Made by a program: the position numbers and the translations under genes. Source: Bacteroidota bacterium (GTDB lineage: Bacteria > Bacteroidota > Ignavibacteria > UBA10030 > BY39). From it: a DNA stretch of 34,725 nt. The notes under the pieces are model-generated. The model did no database searches, was not told where the DNA came from, and was given only the letters and a program-made list of their open reading frames with translations. The DNA lies in NCBI GenBank assembly GCA_030682385.1, contig JAUXOG010000071.1, forward strand, positions 1-34,725, given 5' to 3'. Positions within the stretch are counted from its first letter, which is position 1. Every line of letters begins with the position of its first letter. Below, piece after piece: positions 8,363 to 16,977 of the stretch.

Positions 8363-8380
8363 ATAGTATAAGCATTCATC

Positions 8381-8423
8381 AAGCCGTAACTGAAAGTAAA
8401 TACGTTAGTTACGGCTTTTTTAT
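8381..8423 (+). terminator. Intrinsic terminator after the displaced nuoN end
   Basis: A perfect 11-bp stem (AAGCCGTAACT at 8381-8391, AGTTACGGCTT at 8407-8417) closes a 15-base loop and runs into a T-rich tract (TTTTTATTTATTT). Its position just after the second nuoN stop suits the original end of the nuo operon. Transcripts leaving the present nuoN would have to cross the minus-strand cassette to reach it. Confidence 0.85.
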
Positions 8424-8480
8424 TTATTTCATTATAAAACCGTATTTGCTCCTTTCCAATTTTATTCTTTTATTTGTGCC

Positions 8481-9518
8481 ATGAAATTATTATTTCTCTA
8501 CGTAATAAGTGTTAATATTGTATTCTCGCTCAATGATAATTACTCTGTAAAGAAGGTCGAGGAGGATTCGGTAATTTATCAATATCGAATAATGGGTTAT
8601 GATAGTACGTGGAAGAATACATCTGCTATTAATCACCAATTATGGTCGCAACTTCCCGCCGGTGCATATCAATTTGAAATCCGCGAATACTATCCGCAAC
8701 AAAATCGTTATGGCGAAGGAACCTCATTAAGTATTGAAACTGAATTTCCCTTTTGGAAGCAATTTAATTTTTGGTGGCTCCACATCCTTGTTGTGTTAAT
8801 ATTTTTTTGGCTGCTGCGTAGATACGAAATAAAAAATAAATACATCTCGAAACAAACGATTCAAGAGAAACAGCGAGCTGTTGAAACGGAACGAAGCCGT
8901 ATTGCCCGCGATTTTCACGACGGCATTGGTAGTTCACTTTCACAAATATCAATTACATTGGATGTCGCAAATAAAAAAATATCTTCGGGAGATATTGCAG
9001 CAGCTCAACAAGATATTAATCTTACAGCATCAACAATATATACCTTAATGAATGGCTTACGGGATATTATATGGGCATTAGACCCATCAACAAATAGTTA
9101 TCAGGATTTGACTGCATTTATCAGGCACTACGCTGCACGATTTCTGCAAACGAAAGGTATAAAATTATTTTTTGAATCGGATTCCAATAACGAAAATCTC
9201 TTCTTCACTTCCGAATTCCGCAGAAATATTTTCTTCATAACTAAAGAAGCTCTAACGAATGTATGTAAATATTCAAAAGCCACAAAAGTTGATTTCGAAA
9301 TTACAATCAAGGGTAACGAGTTCAATTTGAAAATTGCAGATAACGGATGTGGATTCGAACCTTGCATTGAAAACACCGACCCGCGAAACGGGAAAGGGCT
9401 GAATAATATGACTTCACGCGCTGAAGCTTTAGATGGAATTTTGAACATCCAAACTATTAAGGATAAAGGAACTTTAATTTCACTGAGGATTCCAACATTA
9501 GATTCGCACATCATTTAA
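8481..9518 (+). CDS. NarL-family sensor histidine kinase with a Y_Y_Y domain
   Basis: The 345-residue protein has a hydrophobic N-terminus (1-16, probable signal sequence), a periplasmic Y_Y_Y-type beta domain (about 30-87), one transmembrane helix (about 97-114), a HisKA_3 dimerisation domain with phospho-accepting H146 in the RIARDFHDGIGSSLSQ motif, and a HATPase_c domain (N box around N260, G1 box DNGCGFEP from D287, G2 box GKGLNNM). Relatives with Y_Y_Y domains usually carry a long series of beta-propeller repeats in front, giving 900 or more residues; here these are absent. The response regulator follows 52 bases downstream and is its probable partner. The ligand is unknown. Confidence 0.88.
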   Translation: MKLLFLYVISVNIVFSLNDNYSVKKVEEDSVIYQYRIMGYDSTWKNTSAINHQLWSQLPAGAYQFEIREYYPQQNRYGEGTSLSIETEFPFWKQFNFWWLHILVVLIFFWLLRRYEIKNKYISKQTIQEKQRAVETERSRIARDFHDGIGSSLSQISITLDVANKKISSGDIAAAQQDINLTASTIYTLMNGLRDIIWALDPSTNSYQDLTAFIRHYAARFLQTKGIKLFFESDSNNENLFFTSEFRRNIFFITKEALTNVCKYSKATKVDFEITIKGNEFNLKIADNGCGFEPCIENTDPRNGKGLNNMTSRAEALDGILNIQTIKDKGTLISLRIPTLDSHII

Positions 9519-9570
9519 CCACATTAAAATGTGTTTTAAATTAGTAATTATATGATATATTGTATCTAAA

Positions 9571-10218
9571 ATGAAAACTATTAAAGTAGCAATTGTAGAA
9601 GACGATAATGTAATCCGAAACGGTATCGAGTATGTATTGAATAATACGCCGGGCTTCGAATGTGTGGGCTCGTTTAATTCGGGTGATGCAGCTTTAAAAA
9701 AAATGATTATCGATGATGTAGATGTCGTGCTGATGGATATCAATATGCCCGGTATTTCGGGAATTGATTGCGTCAGAGAACTTCGAAAACGCAGATCCGA
9801 TTTAAACATTTTAATGCTCACAGTTTACGAAACCTCGGAAAATATTTTTAAGTCGTTAACTGCCGGAGCCAGCGGATATGTTTTGAAAAACACACCGATG
9901 GATGAATTGCTGAAAGCAATAAAAGAGCTTAACGAAGGGGGCGCCCCGATGTCCAACGAAATAGCCCGCAAAGTTATTAAAGCTTTTCAAATCAAACCTG
10001 CTGAAGAAACTGAAGAACTATCGAAAAGAGAATATGAAATCGTCTCCGAGTTAGCCAAAGGATTGACTTACGAAGAAATTGCAGATAAACTATTTATCAG
10101 CATCGAGACTGTCCGTTTTCATATCAAAAACATGTATAGCAAGCTACACGTCCACTCCCGCACCCAAGCAGTAATGAAGGTATTTCAACAAGGGCATGTA
10201 AATCATAATGATGTGTAA
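9571..10218 (+). CDS. NarL/FixJ-family response regulator
   Basis: This 215-residue transcription factor has an N-terminal receiver domain (about 4-120) with acidic residues E10, D11 and D12, phospho-acceptor D56 in VVLMDINMPGISG, T84 and K106. A LuxR-type helix-turn-helix follows (about 148-207, LSKREYEIVSELAKGLTYEE and IETVRFHIKNMYSKL). It is the natural partner of the HisKA_3 kinase encoded immediately upstream. Its targets cannot be deduced. The hybrid kinase gene downstream begins 29 bases after its stop, so all three signalling genes may be cotranscribed. Confidence 0.93.
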   Translation: MKTIKVAIVEDDNVIRNGIEYVLNNTPGFECVGSFNSGDAALKKMIIDDVDVVLMDINMPGISGIDCVRELRKRRSDLNILMLTVYETSENIFKSLTAGASGYVLKNTPMDELLKAIKELNEGGAPMSNEIARKVIKAFQIKPAEETEELSKREYEIVSELAKGLTYEEIADKLFISIETVRFHIKNMYSKLHVHSRTQAVMKVFQQGHVNHNDV

Positions 10219-10247
10219 AGTTTTAATAGTTAATAAGGACCAATAGT

Positions 10248-12404
10248 ATGAATATTTCAGAAAATAAAATTTACCGGAAAACGATTGCGAGTTATTTTGT
10301 TTTAGCAGTTATTATCCTCGTTTTCACATCGTTAAATTTTTATTACAACCATTCAATTTTGAAATTCATATTTTTTGAGGCAATATTATTGATAGGTATC
10401 GTCCTTTGGATAATAAGGAAAACCCGAAAATATTTAGTTGGCAACATGCTCGCGATATCAAAAACAAAAGATAGTGCCGAGGATAAATTAATCGAACAGA
10501 CTATGCAATTGCTATTTACAGCCCTTGAATCTGCTGCGAATTCAATTATGATAACAGATAAATCTGGAAATATTCAATGGGTGAACAACGCATTCACATT
10601 GTTAAGTGGGTATTCGAAAGAAGAGGTTGTCGGAAAAAATCCTCGTTTTCTGAAGTCAAATAAACTTGATCCGAAATTTTATCAAGACCTGTGGGAAACA
10701 ATTCTTTCAGGAAAAATTTGGAGCGGGAGATTAGAAAATCTGCGTAAAAATGGAACATCATATATCGATGAGTCGATGATCACACCTGTAACTGATAACA
10801 ACGGAGAGATCACACATTTTATTGCGATAAAGCAGGATGTAACAGACAGAATTAAATCGGAAAATCAACTCAAAGAATTAGAACAAAAGTACCGAAGTTT
10901 TTTTGAAGATGATGTTACGGGTGATTACATAACAACAACGGATGGTCAAATATTAATGTGCAACCCGGCATTCGCTGAAATGTTTAGATTCTCATCTGTC
11001 AAGGAGGCGCTGCATACAAAGACTGCAAATCTATACCGTGATGTTAATACCCTTCAAGTATTACTCTCAAAATTGGTAAAATATAAAAAGCTTAATAATT
11101 ACGAAGTAGAGATGGTCAGAAAAGATGGCTCTTCGGCTTATATGATTGCAAATTACATAGGTGTTTTCGATAAGTCGGGAATGCTTCAAGAGATTAAAGC
11201 GTATCTGATAGATGATACCCGAAGAAGAATGCTCGAAAATCAACTTATCCAAACTCAAAAGATGGATGGAATCGGAACGTTTGCGAGCGGGATTGCACAT
11301 GATTTCAATAATATATTAGGGATAATACTCGGACATGCTTCGTTAATAGAAGCACAAAATTATGATATAAAGGTGGAGGAAAAAAGTAATCAAGCTATTA
11401 CTGAAGCTGCGTTACGGGGTGCGGAAGTCGTAAAACAATTGTTGACTTTTACACGGAAAACTGAAATATTTCATGAATCTGTCCAAATAAATGATGTTGT
11501 CTCCGATGTAATGAAACTTATCGGCGAAACATTCCCAAAAACTATTAATACCATCTTACATCTTGAAGAAAACTTACCCGCACTTGTTGCCGATAGAACT
11601 CAATTACATCAGGTGCTCTTTAACCTATGTGTCAATGCGCGCGACGCAATGCCGCAAGGAGGCGAACTACATATATCGACACAACTGAAAAAAAATACCC
11701 AAGACTATATTACACTCAAAGTAAGAGATACCGGAACCGGAATGGAAGAGAAAGTAATTAACCGGATTTATGAACCCTTCTTTACCACGAAAGATTTTAA
11801 TCAGGGAACCGGTTTGGGTCTTTCCGTCGTATTCGGAATTATTCAGAACCATAAAGGTTTTATTGAAGTAAAAAGCAACTTGGGTGAAGGCAGCGAATTT
11901 ATTATTTCCTTACCGTTAATAAACAATGAAATTATTATTGAGAATAATAAAAATACTGACTACACTATTATCGGTGGAAATGAAACCATCTTAGTTATTG
12001 AAGATGAACAATCATTAAGAGATTTGATGAAAGAATTTTTGATTTCAAATGGATATAATGTAATAACTGCAACCAATGGCGAGGAGGGGCTTATTATCTA
12101 TAAACAGAATATCAGTGAAATAAAATTGGTTTTCTCGGATGTTGGATTGCCGAAAATTGATGGTTTGACTTTGTTTGAAAATATGAAAGCGATACATCCG
12201 GAAGTAAAAACAATACTTACAAGTGGTTTTTTAGAGTCTAACAAAAGGTCTGAAATCATAAACGCCGGGGTGAAAGATTTTATACAAAAACCATATCACC
12301 CGGAGGAAGTTTTAAGGAAAATCAGGAAGATACTTGATTCACATTCATCTCGTAAATCAACCTTGCACCCTCAAGCACCAACCAAGGTTCACAATGAATT
12401 TTAA
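10248..12404 (+). CDS. Membrane PAS hybrid sensor histidine kinase
   Basis: The 718-residue protein has two N-terminal transmembrane helices (about 13-30 and 39-57) with almost no periplasmic loop, a PAS domain with PAC motif (about 86-203), a second PAS-like domain (about 212-330), a HisKA domain with H351 in GIAHDFNNILGII, a HATPase_c domain (N box NLCVNARDAM at 459-468, G1 DTGTGM at 494-499, G2 GTGLGL at 520-525) and a C-terminal receiver (about 579-695) with D631 in VFSDVGLPKIDG. The HDFNN type and fused receiver match NtrB-like hybrid kinases that sense a cytoplasmic or membrane signal. A ribosome-binding site (AAGGA) lies near 10231. The last 27 codons overlap the 3' end of coaX on the other strand. 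Confidence 0.92.
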   Translation: MNISENKIYRKTIASYFVLAVIILVFTSLNFYYNHSILKFIFFEAILLIGIVLWIIRKTRKYLVGNMLAISKTKDSAEDKLIEQTMQLLFTALESAANSIMITDKSGNIQWVNNAFTLLSGYSKEEVVGKNPRFLKSNKLDPKFYQDLWETILSGKIWSGRLENLRKNGTSYIDESMITPVTDNNGEITHFIAIKQDVTDRIKSENQLKELEQKYRSFFEDDVTGDYITTTDGQILMCNPAFAEMFRFSSVKEALHTKTANLYRDVNTLQVLLSKLVKYKKLNNYEVEMVRKDGSSAYMIANYIGVFDKSGMLQEIKAYLIDDTRRRMLENQLIQTQKMDGIGTFASGIAHDFNNILGIILGHASLIEAQNYDIKVEEKSNQAITEAALRGAEVVKQLLTFTRKTEIFHESVQINDVVSDVMKLIGETFPKTINTILHLEENLPALVADRTQLHQVLFNLCVNARDAMPQGGELHISTQLKKNTQDYITLKVRDTGTGMEEKVINRIYEPFFTTKDFNQGTGLGLSVVFGIIQNHKGFIEVKSNLGEGSEFIISLPLINNEIIIENNKNTDYTIIGGNETILVIEDEQSLRDLMKEFLISNGYNVITATNGEEGLIIYKQNISEIKLVFSDVGLPKIDGLTLFENMKAIHPEVKTILTSGFLESNKRSEIINAGVKDFIQKPYHPEEVLRKIRKILDSHSSRKSTLHPQAPTKVHNEF

Positions 12405-13101
12405 AAGTGCTTTTTTGGCAAACAAATTTTGAGTAGCCTCCTGTCGCAAGGATGTGGGCTTTTTTTCCCAATTTGTTTTCGATGCGTTTAATCATCCCCT
12501 CCATTGCGTCTAATGCGCCGTACATAATGCCCGATTGCATACTTTCGACTGTGTTTTTGCCGATTACATTTTCGGGGAAGTGGAGTTCAATTTTAGGTAA
12601 ACGTGCAGCACGCTTGTGCAATTCGCTGCCGGCTGTTTCTATACCCGGCGATATTACACCTCCAAGATAATCACCGCGTGGCGAGATAACATCGAATGTC
12701 GTGGCTGTTCCAAAATCTACAATAATCGCCGGACCCCCATATTTTTTGTAAGCAGCAACAGCGTTGCACAAACGGTCGGCACCCACAGCCATCGGGTCAT
12801 CGTATTTTACTTTTATTCCAAGTTTTAATGCAGCCGATACGATTACCGGTTTTACTTGAAAATACTTTTCAGCCATACGCTTAAAAATATCTGTTAAATT
12901 AGGAACAACTGATGAAATTATTACTCCACCAATATTGGTTAGCGACAAATTAATTTGCTCGCATAATAATTTCACAATTAAAAAACATTCGTCTTCGGTT
13001 CTTGTAATTGTGCTTGAGAGCCGCCAGTGTGATATTAATTTTTCTTTATTAAATACTCCAACTACTGTATGAGTATTACCGATATCAATAGATAGTAACA
13101 T
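12322..13101 (-). CDS. coaX: Type III pantothenate kinase
   Basis: CoaX phosphorylates pantothenate with ATP, the first step of coenzyme A synthesis. The 259-residue protein belongs to the ASKHA fold and shows the phosphate-binding DIGNTHTVVGVF motif (6-17), the GADR motif at 107-110 with catalytic D109, DFGTATTFDVIS at 129-140, and the GGVISPGIETAGSEL region. The length is normal for the family. It lies nine bases after birA on the same strand, a common pairing of cofactor genes. Its 3' end overlaps the convergent hybrid kinase by 83 bases. Confidence 0.95.
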   Translation of the reverse strand: MLLSIDIGNTHTVVGVFNKEKLISHWRLSSTITRTEDECFLIVKLLCEQINLSLTNIGGVIISSVVPNLTDIFKRMAEKYFQVKPVIVSAALKLGIKVKYDDPMAVGADRLCNAVAAYKKYGGPAIIVDFGTATTFDVISPRGDYLGGVISPGIETAGSELHKRAARLPKIELHFPENVIGKNTVESMQSGIMYGALDAMEGMIKRIENKLGKKAHILATGGYSKFVCQKSTFKIHCEPWLVLEGARLIYEMNVNQVSS

Positions 13102-13110
13102 AGTTTATTC

Positions 13111-13890
13111 TCACAATTGTTTGTTGATAGTTACATCACCGGAAAATAATTTTATCTCGTTATCCTCAGATTTTAGTATTAAGCTGCCGTCTGAGTCGAT
13201 CCGTAGAACTTTGCCGTGTATTTGCTTCTCAAAATAAGAAACTGATATTTCTTTTCCAAACATCTTGCATCTACTTATCCAATCTGATAAATACTCTTTG
13301 GTATCATTTTGCGTGAATCGGAAATACATATCTTCAAACCGGTTCAGTATGTCGGCTAACAAAATTATCCTGTCGATTGTTTTTCCGAACTCATTCTTTA
13401 AGGAGGTAGCAGTTAATCTTATTCCATCCGGAAATAATTCCTGATTAACATTCAAGCCGATACCTACAATGATACGATTTATTTTAAGAGTGGAAGTTGA
13501 TTCAATCAGAATCCCGCAAGTTTTTTTCCCGTTAATCAAAATATCGTTGGGCCACTTACACTCAACCTCTAAATTTGTAACAGCTTCGATTGCTTTTGCA
13601 ACAGCAGAGGCAGTTAGCAGCGGCAGTAACCCGATTTTATTCAGCGCTGATTCAGGTTTTAAAAGAATTGAAAAAGTAAGATTTCTTTCTTTCTGGCTTT
13701 CCCACTTACGGTTGAATCTACCACGTCCACAGGTCTGCCCTTCAGCAATTATAATCATTCCGTTTTTTGCATCAGCATCCGAAAGTGTTTTAGCATAAGT
13801 ATTACTGGAGTCGATGGTCTCGAATGAAATAATATCTCTACCTATTACTTTGGTTGTTAAATTATTTAATATTTTATCTTTGTCAATCAT
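13111..13890 (-). CDS. birA: Biotin-[acetyl-CoA carboxylase] ligase
   Basis: BirA activates biotin with ATP and attaches it to the biotin carboxyl carrier protein of acetyl-CoA carboxylase. The 259-residue protein has the biotinyl-AMP-binding loop GRGRFNRKW (55-63), the KWPND motif (112-116) with the catalytic lysine, GILIES (126-131) and GIGLNVNQ (143-150). A C-terminal SH3-like domain covers roughly 205-259. It has no N-terminal helix-turn-helix, so it is the monofunctional class without repressor activity. coaX follows after nine bases and is presumably cotranscribed. Confidence 0.94.
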   Translation of the reverse strand: MIDKDKILNNLTTKVIGRDIISFETIDSSNTYAKTLSDADAKNGMIIIAEGQTCGRGRFNRKWESQKERNLTFSILLKPESALNKIGLLPLLTASAVAKAIEAVTNLEVECKWPNDILINGKKTCGILIESTSTLKINRIIVGIGLNVNQELFPDGIRLTATSLKNEFGKTIDRIILLADILNRFEDMYFRFTQNDTKEYLSDWISRCKMFGKEISVSYFEKQIHGKVLRIDSDGSLILKSEDNEIKLFSGDVTINKQL

Positions 13891-14043
13891 AAATCACATT
13901 GATTATACCAAAATAGGATTTGAAAAACAACGATAATTTTTTATGCGTCAAAACAATATTTCATACATATCTGCCATTTTATGTTTCGATATTCATGTTA
14001 CGGCACTACGTATGACAGTATGTCTGTTCGAGCAGTTTTATTA

Positions 14044-14058
14044 TTTCATTGAATGAAA
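14044..14058. promoter_or_regulatory. Inverted repeat upstream of the hsp20 promoter
   Basis: TTTCATT-G-AATGAAA is an exact 7-bp-arm inverted repeat about 70 bases before the sigma-54-like element. That placement suits an enhancer-binding activator site, but no activator is identified. Confidence 0.3.
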
Positions 14059-14126
14059 GTGCACATCAAACTATAACACATTGATAAATAGTAAGTTATA
14101 TCAATTATATCGTAATTAGTAAATAC

Positions 14127-14141
14127 TGGCACGATGCTTGA
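14127..14141 (+). promoter_or_regulatory. Sigma-54-like promoter for hsp20
   Basis: TGGCACG-ATGC-TTGA matches the -24/-12 consensus (TGGCACG-N4-TTGC) except for A in place of the final C of the -12 GC. Transcription would begin near 14150, giving a leader of about 45 bases before the hsp20 start. The imperfect -12 box lowers confidence. Confidence 0.5.
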
Positions 14142-14198
14142 ATGTAATAATGGCAGAACTATAAATTATCAATCACAAAATAAAAAAGGAATATAAAA

Positions 14199-14654
14199 AT
14201 GACACTTATAAAATTCTCACCATTCAGAGAAATTGAAACTCTCGAAAATCAAATTCAAAAAATATTTAACGACCTTCCACTTACACGCAGAATGAGTGGT
14301 TCTTTCAATCCCGCAATTGATTTGCGCGAAGATGAAAAGAATCTGTATCTTACTGCCGAATTGCCGGGCATCGAAAAAGAAGAGGTAAAAATTTCTCTTC
14401 ATAATGATGTGCTTACAATCAGCGGCGAGCGGAAACGCGAAGAGAAGAAAGAAAAAGCCCACCTGAACGCCGCAGTCGGGCAGGAAAATTATTATCATCT
14501 CGAAATGTGTTACGGAACATTCAACCGTTCGGTAACTCTTCCTGTCGAAGTGGATAACGAAAAAATTGAAGCTAATTTCAAAAACGGTATCTTGAAAATT
14601 CAATTGCCTAAAATAAATCCGAAAGATATTTCGAAGACGATTGAGATTAAGTAA
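14199..14654 (+). CDS. Hsp20 / alpha-crystallin small heat shock protein
   Basis: Small heat shock proteins bind unfolding clients without ATP and hold them for DnaK and ClpB, both encoded just downstream. The 151-residue protein has an N-terminal arm (1-37), an alpha-crystallin domain (about 38-140) with the DLREDEKNLYLTAELPGIEK strand region and the conserved ANFKNGILKIQLPK motif at 125-138, and a short C-terminal extension with an IEI (I-x-I) anchor at 148-150. A GGA-containing ribosome-binding site lies just before ATG 14199. It is preceded by a sigma-54-like promoter. Confidence 0.95.
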   Translation: MTLIKFSPFREIETLENQIQKIFNDLPLTRRMSGSFNPAIDLREDEKNLYLTAELPGIEKEEVKISLHNDVLTISGERKREEKKEKAHLNAAVGQENYYHLEMCYGTFNRSVTLPVEVDNEKIEANFKNGILKIQLPKINPKDISKTIEIK

Positions 14655-14738
14655 CGGTTTGCAAATTATAGTACGAACTGAGTAGGGCGGCGTATCTTTA
14701 CATCTCCTTACTCTTTTCTTAATTTAAAAAAAAATAAA

Positions 14739-14760
14739 TCCGCCAAAGGCGGAAAAGGAG
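14739..14760 (+). promoter_or_regulatory. Hairpin plus ribosome-binding site of dnaK
   Basis: TCCGCC-AAA-GGCGGA (14739-14753) is a perfect 6-bp hairpin directly followed by AAAGGAG (14754-14760), the Shine-Dalgarno of dnaK, and seven bases later by its ATG. The stem does not mask the Shine-Dalgarno itself. It may stabilise the leader or be a dispersed repeat. Confidence 0.5.
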
Positions 14761-14767
14761 AAACAAA

Positions 14768-16729
14768 ATGGCTGGTAAAATAATTGGAATCGATTTAGGA
14801 ACTACTAACTCGGTTGTTGCTGTAATGGAAGGTAACGATCCGGTTGTAATTGCGAATCCGGAAGGTTCGCGCACAACTCCATCGGTTGTGGCATTTACAA
14901 AATCCGGTGAACGACTTGTTGGACAAGCGGCAAAGCGGCAAGCAGTAACAAACTCGCAAAACACGGTGTTTTCTATCAAACGATTTATGGGACGGTTCCA
15001 TAACGAGGTAAATGAGGAAATGAAACTTGTTCCATACAAAGTAATACAAGGAGATAACAATACCGCACGCGTCCAGATAGACGATCGTGTGTATTCGCCG
15101 CCGGAAATCAGCGCTATGGTTCTGCAAAAAATGAAACAGACTGCCGAAGATTATTTAGGACAAAAAATTACAGAAGCAGTTATTACAGTTCCCGCTTACT
15201 TCAACGATGCACAGCGACAGGCAACAAAAGAAGCGGGAGAAATTGCAGGGCTAAACGTCAGACGCATTATCAACGAGCCAACGGCTGCTGCTTTGGCTTA
15301 TGGGCTTGATAAAAAGGCGAAGGATATGAAAGTTGCAGTCTTTGATTTGGGCGGCGGAACTTTCGATATTTCGATACTTGAACTTGGCGATGGCGTGTTC
15401 GAAGTTAAATCGACAAACGGCGATACTCACCTTGGTGGCGATAACTTCGATCATCGCATCGTAGATTATCTTGCAGAAGAATTCAAGAAAAACGAAAGTG
15501 TCGATTTACGCAAAGACCCGATGGCTTTGCAACGGTTACGCGAAGCAGCCGAAAAAGCAAAAATCGAATTATCACAATTGATGCAAACCGACGTTAATCT
15601 GCCGTTCATCACCGCAACTGCCGATGGTCCAAAACACTTAAATATCAATATCACGAGAGCTAAATTTGAAACACTTGTTTCCGATCTCGTTGATCGATGT
15701 TTTCATCCGGTTGAAAGGGCGTTAAAAGATTCCGGATTATTGCCAAACCAAATCGACGAGATTATTTTGGTAGGTGGGATGAGCCGTATGCCGCGTATTC
15801 AACAACTTGTAAAAGATATTTTCGGTAAGGAGGGACACAAAGGAGTTAACCCGGATGAGGTCGTTGCTGTAGGAGCGGCTATCCAAGGCGGAGTTTTAAG
15901 CGGCGATGTTACCGACGTGCTTCTGCTTGATGTTACACCGCTATCATTAGGAATTGAGACGCTTGGAAATGTAATGACTGTTTTAATTCCGTCGAATACC
16001 ACAATTCCGACAAAGCGAAGCGAAATATTCTCGACTGCAGCCGACAGTCAAACATCTGTAGAAATTCATATCTTACAAGGTGAACGACCGATGGCAATCG
16101 ACAATCGCACATTAGGACGCTTCCATCTCGATGGTATTCCACCGGCGTCACGCGGCGTTCCACAGATAGAAGTTATATTTGATATAGATGCTAATGGAAT
16201 GTTGCACGTTGCTGCCAAAGATAAAGCAACGAGTAAAGAGCAAAGTATTAGAATTACTTCTTCGAGCGGACTGACAAAAGAAGAAATCGAGAAAATGAAA
16301 ACCGATGCCCAGTCGCACGCTGCTGAAGATAAAAAACGCAAAGAAGAAATTGAAACAAAGAACCAAGCCGACAATCTTGTTTTCCAAACACGCAAGCAGA
16401 TTACAGATTTGGGAGATAAAATTCCCGCTGATGTTAAATCCAAATTAGAATCGGCTACCGATGCACTCGATGCCGCCGTTAAAGCCGGCGTTCATGCCGA
16501 TATTAAATCGAAAATGGAAACTTTGAACAATGTTTGGAACGAAGCATCTTCAAAGATGTATGAAAATGTAAAATCGCAGCCGGGTGCTGAAGGTTTCCAA
16601 GCCGGTCAGCAACAAGCACAACCCGAAGCCGAAGAGAAAAAAGAAAAAGGTAAAGCCAGCCCGAACGACACTGGCGGGCGGGCAGTTGAAGATGCCGACT
16701 TCGAAGTAGTTGAGGATAAAGATAAGTAA
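14768..16729 (+). CDS. dnaK: Chaperone protein DnaK (Hsp70)
   Basis: DnaK folds and refolds proteins through ATP-driven cycles with DnaJ and GrpE, which are not in this window. The 653-residue protein has the full Hsp70 layout. The actin-like ATPase domain (about 1-380) includes [13 protein letters not shown], the [11 protein letters not shown] segment and the [15 protein letters not shown] phosphate loop. The [16 protein letters not shown] linker follows, then the substrate-binding domain, a helical lid, and the acidic [13 protein letters not shown] tail that recruits cofactors. Just before that tail is an unusual [10 protein letters not shown] segment encoded by a GC-rich palindrome (16655-16683). 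It follows hsp20 by 113 bases with its own leader hairpin. Confidence 0.98.
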   Translation: MAGKIIGIDLGTTNSVVAVMEGNDPVVIANPEGSRTTPSVVAFTKSGERLVGQAAKRQAVTNSQNTVFSIKRFMGRFHNEVNEEMKLVPYKVIQGDNNTARVQIDDRVYSPPEISAMVLQKMKQTAEDYLGQKITEAVITVPAYFNDAQRQATKEAGEIAGLNVRRIINEPTAAALAYGLDKKAKDMKVAVFDLGGGTFDISILELGDGVFEVKSTNGDTHLGGDNFDHRIVDYLAEEFKKNESVDLRKDPMALQRLREAAEKAKIELSQLMQTDVNLPFITATADGPKHLNINITRAKFETLVSDLVDRCFHPVERALKDSGLLPNQIDEIILVGGMSRMPRIQQLVKDIFGKEGHKGVNPDEVVAVGAAIQGGVLSGDVTDVLLLDVTPLSLGIETLGNVMTVLIPSNTTIPTKRSEIFSTAADSQTSVEIHILQGERPMAIDNRTLGRFHLDGIPPASRGVPQIEVIFDIDANGMLHVAAKDKATSKEQSIRITSSSGLTKEEIEKMKTDAQSHAAEDKKRKEEIETKNQADNLVFQTRKQITDLGDKIPADVKSKLESATDALDAAVKAGVHADIKSKMETLNNVWNEASSKMYENVKSQPGAEGFQAGQQQAQPEAEEKKEKGKASPNDTGGRAVEDADFEVVEDKDK

Positions 16730-16772
16730 ACTGTAAGTAAAAAATAGTATGTAGTAAGTAGTAGGATTCGTT

Positions 16773-16811
16773 GGAAAGGCGGAAGTTCGATTGCTTCGAT
16801 TACCGCCTTCC
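16773..16811. repeat. Imperfect hairpin after dnaK
   Basis: GGAAAGGCGG pairs with CCGCCTTCC with one bulged A, and an inner TCGA/TCGA pair closes a five-base loop. No T-run follows, so it is not a classical intrinsic terminator. It may be a transcript-end structure or a dispersed repeat. Confidence 0.5.
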
Positions 16812-16920
16812 ACGACTTTCAACCAAAAGATAAACAGGAAGCAATTGAATACGTGATAGAAGAAAAAGCAGGTAAGAATTGGGAAGAACAAAAAAGTGGT
16901 AAAAATATAGGTGAAGAAAA

Positions 16921-16953
16921 AAATCTCAAATCCCAAATCTCAAATCTCAAATC
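16921..16953. repeat. Heptanucleotide tandem repeat before clpB
   Basis: Nearly five copies of AAATCTC (one with a T-to-C change, the last partial) end about 25 bases before the clpB start codon. Tandem repeats of this size can change copy number by slippage and could alter the leader length. Confidence 0.8.
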
Positions 16954-16977
16954 AAACAAAGGTTAAACCGAGGTATC

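Larger units (their letters stand above)
13891..14198. other. Divergent intergenic region between birA and hsp20
   Basis: This 308-base AT-rich region separates divergent genes and so should hold both promoters. No credible gene is visible. It contains an exact inverted repeat at 14044-14058 (TTTCATT-G-AATGAAA) and a sigma-54-like promoter at 14127-14141 directed at hsp20. No CIRCE element (TTAGCACTC-N9-GAGTGCTAA) was seen. Confidence 0.6.
16748..16963 (+). other. Open frame without start between dnaK and clpB
   Basis: The 248-base dnaK-clpB gap has one frame free of stops from 16748 to 16963. It reads RIRWKGGSSIASITAFHDF and then a lysine/glutamate-rich stretch containing EAIEYVIEEKAGKNWEE. 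There is no ATG and no ribosome-binding site; the only internal option is a late GTG. I do not recognise it. It may be a gene fragment or chance. An imperfect hairpin (16773-16811, GGAAAGGCGG against CCGCCTTCC) overlaps its first part. Confidence 0.3.

Noticed and set aside
9128-9821. Long minus-strand frames opposite the sensor kinase and response regulator
   Set aside because: They are shadows of well-supported plus-strand genes with intact domains.
13891-14767. CIRCE or HrcA-type control of hsp20 and dnaK
   Set aside because: No TTAGCACTC-N9-GAGTGCTAA or close variant was found upstream of either gene.
16921-16953. Possible CRISPR-like array before clpB
   Set aside because: The repeats are directly adjacent heptamers with no spacers; it is a simple tandem repeat.
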